Assembly: GCA_023390785.1 (NCBI GenBank)
Contig: JAEWCE010000306.1
Coordinates: 1-5,760, forward strand
Direction: 5' to 3'
DNA from: Pseudomonadota bacterium
Lineage (GTDB): Bacteria; Pseudomonadota; Alphaproteobacteria; Rhizobiales; Devosiaceae
Length of the DNA: 5,760 bases
In this document: positions 1 through 5,760 of the stretch, piece after piece
Layout of the letters: the number at the start of each line of letters is the position of its first letter
Position numbering within the stretch: position 1 is the stretch's first letter
The notes under the pieces: generated by a model
Database searches by the model: none
Told to the model about the DNA's origin: nothing
What the model saw: only the letters and a program-made list of their open reading frames with translations
Made by a program: the position numbers and the translations under genes

Positions 1-36
1 CTGCACGTCACCAACCCAACTCCAGCGCCCATGTGA

Positions 37-60
37 CGGCGGCCACCGAGCAGGCCGCCG
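37..60. repeat. GC-rich inverted repeat downstream of the amidohydrolase gene (possible hairpin)
   Basis: CGGCGGCC (37-44) and GGCCGCCG (53-60) are a perfect 8 bp inverted repeat around an 8 nt loop, beginning about 60 nt after the amidohydrolase stop. On the minus strand no T-run follows, so it is not a classical intrinsic terminator. It could slow polymerase, protect the 3' end of the mRNA, or be a chance product of high GC. Confidence 0.45.
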
Positions 61-82
61 CGCGGTTAGCGCGTCGCCGCGC
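60..82. repeat. Second, weaker inverted repeat next to the first
   Basis: GCGCGG (60-65) and CCGCGC (77-82) could form a 6 bp stem with an 11 nt loop. It abuts the 37-60 inverted repeat, sharing base 60. Together they make the 3' flank of the amidohydrolase gene strongly structured. Six GC pairs are easily met by chance at this base composition. Confidence 0.3.
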
Positions 83-119
83 AGCCTCGATCGCCTCGCC
101 GGCGACCGCGCCATCGGCA

Positions 120-1355
120 TCAAGCGAGCAGGTTCTTATAGAAGTTCCCATTGCGCAGGATCGCGGACATGTGCGCTCCGTCATCCTGCAGCAGCGAAAT
201 GTCGGCCAGCGGGTCCCCATCGACGACGAGCAGGTCGGCTCGGGCGCCTGTTGCGATCACTCCAATGTCCCCCTGCATGCGGCATAGCTCGGCGCCGACG
301 ATCGTCGCGGAGCGGATGATTTCGGCCGGGGTAAGGACCTTGGCGAGCAGCTCGAATTCCATGCAATGATATTTGCGTAGTTCGCCGAGCAGGTCCGATC
401 CAAACGCCATCCTGAGATTGGCGTCGCGCATGATCTGCAGCGAGCGCAGCCCGCCCTGCCGCACCACGTCGATCTTGGCGAACTCGGCGTCGCCGAAACC
501 GAGCGCCTTGCCGTCCAGCCACAGCCCTTCGTAGGCGACCAGGGTGGGCACGGCGATGCAGCCCTTTTCGGCCGCCAGCCCCGCAGTCTCCGGTTCGATG
601 AGGTTACAGTGCTCGAGCGAATGCACGCCGAGTTCGACGCAGCGGCGGATGGCGCGGTCGGTGTAGAGATGGGCCGCGACATACATTCCAGCATTCTCGG
701 CCTCCTCGACCATGGCGCGGATTTCATCGCGGGAATACTGAATGGAGTGGATGGGATCGTTCGGCGACGATACGCCGCCGTTGGCCATGACCTTGATGAA
801 GGCCGCGCCTTCCTTGATCATCCGGCGGCAGGCCGCGCGTACCTCGTCCACGCCGTCGGCCACGAGGCCCATGGAGCCGAGGCGGTCGGACATCATGCCG
901 GGCCGGTCGTCGGTGCGCTTGCGCAAATCCGCGTGGCCACCCGTGGTCGTCAGGCCCTTGCCGCAGATGACGATGCGCGGGCCCGGGATGAGGCCTTCCT
1001 CCACCCCGCGAACGAGGCCGTGATCGGCGCCGCCGAGGTCGCGAATCGTCGTGAAGCCACGCTGCAGCATCTCCGACATGACGCGCGCAGCGCGCAAGCC
1101 GGCGAGCGAGGAGGGGGCGATCATGTTGGACCACAGGTCGAGCGTTTCGGCGACGACGTGGACGTGGCAATCGATCAGCCCTGGCATCAGGGTGCGACCG
1201 CCCAGATCGACCGTTTGCGTCCCCTCCGGCGCCTCGATGCCGCTGCCGACTTCGGCGATTCGTCCATCGCGAACGAGCACGCCCAGTCCACGGCGTAGCA
1301 CTCCGGCCTCGGCGTCGAGGACGTTGCCGTTGATGAACAGGATGGGCGCGGACAT
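120..1355 (-). CDS. Metal-dependent amidohydrolase family protein (prolidase/imidazolonepropionase-like)
   Basis: Predicted cytoplasmic metal-dependent hydrolase, 411 residues, amidohydrolase superfamily. A small N-terminal beta domain (about 1-56) leads into the barrel. Visible metal-site residues: HVH (His64, His66) after MPGLIDC; Lys188 in FIKVMANGG, probably the carboxylated bridging lysine; His229 in VAAHL; His249 in SLEHCN; and Asp321 in AFGSD. TTTGGHADL (136-144) and the C-terminal GARADLLVVDGDPLADI (370-386) are typical of the branch that includes Xaa-Pro and Xaa-Arg/Lys dipeptidases such as Caulobacter Cc2672; that likeness is from memory, not a search. TAGGAG lies 6 nt before the ATG at 1355 and overlaps the stop codon of the DppF-like gene (9 bp gap), placing it in the operon. 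It probably hydrolyses a dipeptide or N-acyl amino acid delivered by the transporter, but annotations of this branch are often wrong about substrate. No truncation seen. Confidence 0.93.
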   Translation of the reverse strand: MSAPILFINGNVLDAEAGVLRRGLGVLVRDGRIAEVGSGIEAPEGTQTVDLGGRTLMPGLIDCHVHVVAETLDLWSNMIAPSSLAGLRAARVMSEMLQRGFTTIRDLGGADHGLVRGVEEGLIPGPRIVICGKGLTTTGGHADLRKRTDDRPGMMSDRLGSMGLVADGVDEVRAACRRMIKEGAAFIKVMANGGVSSPNDPIHSIQYSRDEIRAMVEEAENAGMYVAAHLYTDRAIRRCVELGVHSLEHCNLIEPETAGLAAEKGCIAVPTLVAYEGLWLDGKALGFGDAEFAKIDVVRQGGLRSLQIMRDANLRMAFGSDLLGELRKYHCMEFELLAKVLTPAEIIRSATIVGAELCRMQGDIGVIATGARADLLVVDGDPLADISLLQDDGAHMSAILRNGNFYKNLLA

Positions 1356-1364
1356 CTGAAACTC

Positions 1365-2340
<976 letters not shown>

Positions 2341-2348
<8 letters not shown>

Positions 2349-3342
2349 GGACGTGCTCCCAGCAGGCGGCGAAGTGGCCGGGGCGCTTTTCCTCGAACGG
2401 CGGCCGCTCGGCGAAGCAGCGGGCCGAGGCGCCGGGGCACCGTGGCGCGAAGGCGCAGCCCACCGGCAGGTCCCAGGGCGGCGGCACCGTGCCCGAAATG
2501 TCGGTCAGGCGTTCGGCGGAGGGCCGGCCGGGAACGGAGCGCGGAATGGCGCCCATGAGACCGAGCGTATAGGGGTGGATCGGGTGGTCGAAGAGCTCGT
2601 AGACGCTCGCCTCCTCGACGCGGCGGCCGGCATACATCACCACGACGCGGTCGGCGATCTCGGCCACGACGCCGAGGTCGTGGGTGATGAGGATCAGCGC
2701 GGTGCCAAGCCGCTGTTGCAGATCGCCGATGAGGCCGAGAATCTGCGCCTGGATGGTGACGTCGAGCGCGGTGGTGGGCTCGTCGGCAACGAGGATGCGC
2801 GGGTCGCATGCCAGGGCCAGGGCAATCATGGCGCGCTGGCGCATACCGCCCGACAGTTCGTGCGGGAACTGTTTGGCGCGGCGCGCGGCATCGGGCATCT
2901 GCACCAGCTGCAACGTCTCGAGGGTGCGCTGCATCGCCGCGCGATGGCCAACCTTGCGATGCTGGCGCACGGATTCGGCGATCTGTTCGCCAATGGTCAG
3001 CACTGGGTTGAGTGCGGTCAGCGGCTCCTGGAAGATCATCGCGATGCGCTCGCCGCGCAAATCCTCGACGCGATGCTCGTCCATGGCGAGCAGATCCTCG
3101 CCGTCGATCAGGATCTCGCCTTTGGCGACGCGGGCCGCTTCGGGCAACAGACGCAGTAGCGACAGCGCCGTCATGGACTTGCCGCAGCCGGATTCGCCGA
3201 CGATGCACAGCGTCTCGCCCGGCCGCACCGCGAGCGCCATGTCGGCGACGACGGGGTAGGCGCCGCGGTCGGAGCGGATTTCGACGGTCAGGTCGTTGAC
3301 CGCGATCACCGGCAGACTGTCGCTGTGCTGCTCTGCTGCCAT
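2341..3342 (-). CDS. Peptide-type ABC transporter ATP-binding protein, DppD-like
   Basis: First of two cytoplasmic ATPase subunits, 333 residues from the ATG at 3342 (MAAEQHSDSLP). An in-frame ATG at 3390 would add 16 residues unlike the family and overlap the deacylase gene by 41 bp, so it is rejected. The chosen start leaves a 7 bp gap; GGAG at 3356-3359 is 13 nt upstream, rather far. Nucleotide-binding motifs: Walker A GESGCGKS (49-56), Q-loop Gln105 in IFQEP, ABC signature LSGGMRQR (163-170), Walker B ILVADEPT (183-190), switch His221. The C-terminal oligopeptide-transporter extension (about 235-333) has four cysteines (C296, C302, C309, C327) in the family pattern CAFAPRCP...C...C, which in some relatives binds an iron-sulfur cluster. 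The end overlaps the DppF-like gene by 8 bp. Confidence 0.96.
2356..2360 (-). promoter_or_regulatory. Ribosome binding site of the DppF-like gene, inside the DppD-like gene
   Basis: GGGAG on the minus strand, 7 nt before the ATG at 2348, lies within the last codons of the DppD-like gene (Trp-Glu region). It supports the overlapping start at 2348. Confidence 0.7.
3174..3203 (-). repeat. 30 bp exact direct repeat, copy in the DppD-like gene (Walker A)
   Basis: Partner of 2162-2191, in the same orientation and at the same codon phase, 1012 bp away. It encodes the Walker A region of the DppD-like ATPase. Confidence 0.8.
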
Positions 3343-3349
3343 GGGGCCG

Positions 3350-4297
3350 CTATTGCTCCGCGCCGTCGAGGTTGCCGACCATGAACCCATAGTCGCCGGC
3401 CTCGACGAGGTTGCGCGTCAAATGCTGCATCACCATGATGCCGTTGGCGAAGGGCGTCGGAATCTCCTCGATGACGGAGAAGTCGTAGGGGCTGACGACG
3501 CGCCCGAGCAACTGGCCGCCCTTGATGGTCTCGCCATTGGCGGGCGAGAGCGGCTCGAGCCAGCCGCCATGCTTGGGGCGAATACCGACGAGCTCGTGCA
3601 CGACGACCTGTTTCGGCGGGGCCTTGGGGGCGCCCTCGATGCTGCCGAGATAGCGGAGCTGGTTCAGCATGCCGTCGACGGTGCGCTGCACGTAGGGCGT
3701 CTGGTCGACGATGCCGCCGCCAAGCTCGATGGTCACCACCTTCATTTCGGGCCGCCGGTCGATGGTCACGGTCTTGGTGGTGCCTTCGTAGAGCGTGCCG
3801 GTCTTGCCGGTGGTCGGGCGGTAGAGGATCTTGCTGCCGAAGGCGCGCGACAGGCCCTCGTCGCTCCAGATGTAAACGTAGTCGACGGTGGGACGGTCGG
3901 TGCCCGAATGCAGGTCGATATTGGCGTCGAGCTTGTCGAAATAGTCGCGCGCCAGGGCAAAGGCGAGCTGCTGGCTGTAGGTGCCGCGATCATCGCCGGG
4001 GAATTCGCGGTTGAGGTTGAGCTGGTCGAGCGGGTTGTGCCGGTGGTTGACGGCGAAGGAGCGTGGGTTGGCGACCGGCAGCAGCAGGATGCGACCCTTG
4101 AGCGGCATGTCCTTGAGCAGGCGGTAGAGCTCGAGGACCGCTTGGGACCCGGTATTCTCGTTGCCGTGGATGGAGGCGGAGATGCCCACGGTCGGCCCAT
4201 CGGTTTCGCCCACGAGTTCGTGGATGAAGAGTACGGCATCGGAGCCGTCGGCGTGGGTCGAAAATTTCGGCCGCAGCATGTTGATGGATTTGACCAT
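3350..4297 (-). CDS. Succinylglutamate desuccinylase/aspartoacylase family zinc hydrolase (M14-like deacylase)
   Basis: Predicted cytoplasmic zinc-dependent hydrolase of 315 residues, with no signal peptide or membrane segment. Family members cleave the amide bond of N-acyl amino acids or related compounds (AstE, aspartoacylase, DoeB). Visible active-site elements: HGNE (44-47) supplies the His and Glu zinc ligands; IDLHSG (127-132) supplies the third ligand, His130; NPR (77-79) and LNLNREFPG (93-101) match the substrate-binding region; and Glu191 in TIELGGG is the likely catalytic acid. Residues from about 230 on form the beta-rich C-terminal domain of these proteins (GGWLEPL, GETIKGGQLLGRVVSP). 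AAGGA sits 7 nt before the ATG at 4297, supporting that start. The gene lies between the permease genes (24 bp gap) and the ATPase genes (7 bp gap), so its substrate is probably what the transporter imports or a product of it. It does not look like a typical DoeB or AstE, and the exact acyl substrate is unknown. Confidence 0.93.
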   Translation of the reverse strand: MVKSINMLRPKFSTHADGSDAVLFIHELVGETDGPTVGISASIHGNENTGSQAVLELYRLLKDMPLKGRILLLPVANPRSFAVNHRHNPLDQLNLNREFPGDDRGTYSQQLAFALARDYFDKLDANIDLHSGTDRPTVDYVYIWSDEGLSRAFGSKILYRPTTGKTGTLYEGTTKTVTIDRRPEMKVVTIELGGGIVDQTPYVQRTVDGMLNQLRYLGSIEGAPKAPPKQVVVHELVGIRPKHGGWLEPLSPANGETIKGGQLLGRVVSPYDFSVIEEIPTPFANGIMVMQHLTRNLVEAGDYGFMVGNLDGAEQ

Positions 4298-4304
4298 GGC
4301 GATG

Positions 4305-4309
4305 TCCTT
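4305..4309 (-). promoter_or_regulatory. Ribosome binding site of the deacylase gene
   Basis: AAGGA on the minus strand lies in the 24 bp gap after the DppC-like gene, 7 nt before the ATG at 4297. It supports that start over the internal ATG at codon 7. Confidence 0.7.
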
Positions 4310-4321
4310 CTTGCCGTCTGA

Positions 4322-5173
4322 CTATGTGTTGCCGCCGGAGCGGCTGAGCTGGCGCGGGTCGAGGATGTCCCTCAGCCCGTCGCCCAGGAGGTTGAAGCCG
4401 AGCACGGTAATCATGATCGTCGCGCCGGAAATGATGGAGAGCCACGGTTCGTCGCGGATGAAGCGGGTACCGTAGGCGAGGGTCCAGCCCCAGGTCGGGG
4501 TCGGGGGCGGCAGGCCGAAGCCGAGGAAGCTCATGGCCGATTCGATGATCACGGCGGTGCCGAGGCCGAGCGAGGCCAATACCACGATCGGCCCGAGCGT
4601 GTTTGGCAGGATCTCGGTGAACAGGATGCGCGTGCTGCTGGCGCCGAGCGCCCGTGCCGCCTGCACGTAGTTCTGCTCGCGCAGCACGAGCGTGGTGGCG
4701 CGCACGACGCGGGCATACTGCGTCCAGGTTACGGCGATGATGGCGGCCGAGATGTTGAGAATGCCCGGGCCGAGCACGGCGACGATGGCGAGGGTGAGGA
4801 CGACCGCCGGGAAGCCGAGGAACACGTCGGTGATGCGCATCAGCAGATTGTCGATCCAGCCGCCGAAATAGCCGGCGGCAAGTCCGACCACGGTGCCGAT
4901 GAGGGCGGCGACGGTAACGGAGATGATGCCGATCGACAGCGACACGCGGGCCCCGAAGATCAGCCGCGCCCAGAGGTCGCGCCCGAGATTGTCGGTTCCC
5001 AGCCAATGCTGCAGCGAGGGGTAGGAGAAGCGGTTGCGCATGTCGGGCGTGTCGACGCCGTAGCGCGCGAGCCAGGGCGCAAACACCGCCAGCACGATGA
5101 GGATGAGGATGATCAGCCCGCCGATCACCAGCGAGGGATTGCGCAGGACCTTGGGGAGGCGACGCCGGGTCAT
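4322..5173 (-). CDS. Peptide-type ABC transporter permease, DppC-like
   Basis: Second inner-membrane permease of the importer, DppC/OppC/GsiD type, 283 residues, a normal length for the family. Family marks in order: a first membrane helix at about 14-36; the periplasmic/loop signature HWLGTDNLGRDLWARL (57-71) followed by GARVSLSIG; the EAA loop at about 166-191 (EQNYVQAARALGAS, then LFTEILPN); ESAMSFLGFGLPPPTPTWG (211-229); and NLLGDGLRDILDPR (261-274) near the end. Further hydrophobic stretches lie at about 84-104, 117-137, 193-213 and 245-265. The ATG at 5173 overlaps the TGA of the upstream permease gene (ATGA). No strong Shine-Dalgarno sequence precedes it, so expression probably depends on reinitiation. 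It would pair with the DppB-like subunit and the two ATPases encoded further downstream. Substrate not determinable. Confidence 0.97.
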   Translation of the reverse strand: MTRRRLPKVLRNPSLVIGGLIILILIVLAVFAPWLARYGVDTPDMRNRFSYPSLQHWLGTDNLGRDLWARLIFGARVSLSIGIISVTVAALIGTVVGLAAGYFGGWIDNLLMRITDVFLGFPAVVLTLAIVAVLGPGILNISAAIIAVTWTQYARVVRATTLVLREQNYVQAARALGASSTRILFTEILPNTLGPIVVLASLGLGTAVIIESAMSFLGFGLPPPTPTWGWTLAYGTRFIRDEPWLSIISGATIMITVLGFNLLGDGLRDILDPRQLSRSGGNT

Positions 5174-5760
5174 CCGAGCCGCACCCGCGGATCGACCACC
5201 GCGTAGAGCAGGTCGACGATGAGATTGATGATGGCGAAGGTGAGCGCGAAAGTGAGGGTGATGCCCTGCACCAGCGGCAGGTCCCGCTGCGAGATGGCGC
5301 CGATGGTGAGCTGGCCAAGGCCGGGCCAGGCGAAGATCTGTTCGACCAGCACGGCACCGCCCAGCAGGATGCCGAACTGCATGCCGATGACGCTCAGCAC
5401 CGGCAGCAGGGCGTTGCGCAGGGCATGGCGGATGACGACGCGCGGCCGGCGTAGGCCCTTGGCGTAGGCGGTGCGGATGAAATCCTCGCGCAGCACTTCG
5501 AGCATCGAGGTGCGCACCAGGCGCGAAATCACCGCCGCCGAGTACGCGGCAAGTGCCAGCGCCGGCAGCAGGATGTGCATGAGGGAATCGGCGAGCACCT
5601 GCGGCCGGCCGGTGAGGGCCGCCCCGAAGGCGTCGAGCAGCGGCGCGCCGCGGCCGATGGCCGGCAGCCAGTTGAGCTGCACTGAAAAGCCCAGCATCAG
5701 CAGCAGGCCCATCCAGTAAACCGGCATCGACACCCCCAGTTGCGCGAGCAGCATGGTCGC
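5170..5760 (-). CDS. Peptide-type ABC transporter permease, DppB-like (5' end cut by window edge)
   Basis: Inner-membrane permease of the DppB/OppB/GsiC type, one half of the channel of a peptide-type importer. The reading frame is open through the right edge, so the true start is outside. The first ATG in the window (5754) is internal: family members are about 310-340 residues and only about 196 are here, so roughly 110-140 N-terminal residues are missing. Counting from that ATG, visible marks are the family segment around SMPVYWMG (9-16), the cytoplasmic EAA loop that contacts the ATPases (about 90-118, with RTAYAKG and RHALRNALLP), FAWPGLG (141-147) and the C-terminal DPRVR (188-192). Hydrophobic membrane segments lie at about 8-28, 58-80, 114-136 and 163-187. 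The gene overlaps the next permease by 4 bp (ATGA), which indicates translational coupling. The family is certain; the transported compound is unknown. Confidence 0.95.
   Translation of the reverse strand, partial: ATMLLAQLGVSMPVYWMGLLLMLGFSVQLNWLPAIGRGAPLLDAFGAALTGRPQVLADSLMHILLPALALAAYSAAVISRLVRTSMLEVLREDFIRTAYAKGLRRPRVVIRHALRNALLPVLSVIGMQFGILLGGAVLVEQIFAWPGLGQLTIGAISQRDLPLVQGITLTFALTFAIINLIVDLLYAVVDPRVRLG

Larger units (their letters stand above)
1..119 (-). other. Tail after the amidohydrolase gene; possible start of a further minus-strand gene
   Basis: No complete gene is supported here. On the minus strand a GTG at 11 is preceded by GGAG (20-23) with an 8 nt spacer, and an in-frame ATG lies at 32 (MGAGVGLVTC); the frame is open to the window edge. 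This could be the first codons of the next gene, continuing the operon. With 3 to 10 codons visible it cannot be identified, and it may be chance. The two inverted repeats listed separately also fall here. Confidence 0.2.

Noticed and set aside
8..220. Short minus-strand frame overlapping the end of the amidohydrolase gene, whose TGA overlaps the candidate GTG at 11
   Set aside because: Codon use in the 3' part looks coding-like, but other frames there are equally GC-rich at third positions, the available ATGs (220, 151) lack ribosome binding sites, and no family is recognisable.
609..1298. 229-codon plus-strand frame opposite the amidohydrolase gene
   Set aside because: Antisense shadow of a gene with all metal ligands in place; no ribosome binding site or family resemblance.
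120..1355. Frameshift or truncation at the end of the amidohydrolase gene
   Set aside because: The protein ends in a normal family C-terminus (ILRNGNFYKNLLA) at full length, so the frame after the stop is not a broken continuation.
3343..3390. Upstream ATG at 3390 as start of the DppD-like gene
   Set aside because: The added 16 residues are unlike the family and overlap the deacylase gene in another frame; the ATG at 3342 gives a normal N-terminus.
3296..4321. Long plus-strand open frame (341 codons) opposite the deacylase gene
   Set aside because: It mirrors the deacylase gene, which has clear catalytic motifs. The antisense translation shows no recognisable domain, and long antisense frames are expected at this GC content.
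3990..5357. 455-codon minus-strand frame running across three genes
   Set aside because: It is out of frame with the well-supported permease and deacylase genes and its translation is dominated by Arg, Pro, Ala and His, typical of a frame-shifted GC-rich coding region.

Overview
The window is about 64% GC by eye. All its confident genes lie on the minus strand, packed head to tail with overlaps or gaps of 24 bp or less. The GC content, codon choice and gene content suggest a high-GC proteobacterium, most likely an alphaproteobacterium of the Rhizobiales type. This is an impression from composition and protein style, not from a marker gene.

Transcription runs from right to left. The order is: a Dpp/Opp-type inner-membrane permease cut by the right edge (5170-5760); its partner permease (4322-5173); a zinc-dependent deacylase of the succinylglutamate desuccinylase/aspartoacylase family (3350-4297); two peptide-type ABC ATPases, DppD-like (2341-3342) and DppF-like (1365-2348); and a metal-dependent amidohydrolase with the HxH...K...H...H...D metal site (120-1355). 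The last 119 bp on the left have no confident gene. They hold two GC-rich inverted repeats and possibly the first codons of another minus-strand gene that leaves the window. A substrate-binding protein, which this importer type needs, is not in the window; it probably lies beyond the right edge or elsewhere.

The arrangement reads as one operon for import and breakdown. The two permeases form the channel, the two ATPases drive it, and the two cytoplasmic hydrolases would process what comes in. Because one hydrolase gene sits between the permease and ATPase genes and the other directly follows the ATPases, the substrate is probably an N-acylated amino acid, a short peptide or a similar amide-bonded compound. 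The exact substrate cannot be read from the sequence. I saw no RNA genes, CRISPR arrays, insertion sequences or phage features. The individual families are well known; the unusual part is the combination and the placement of the deacylase.
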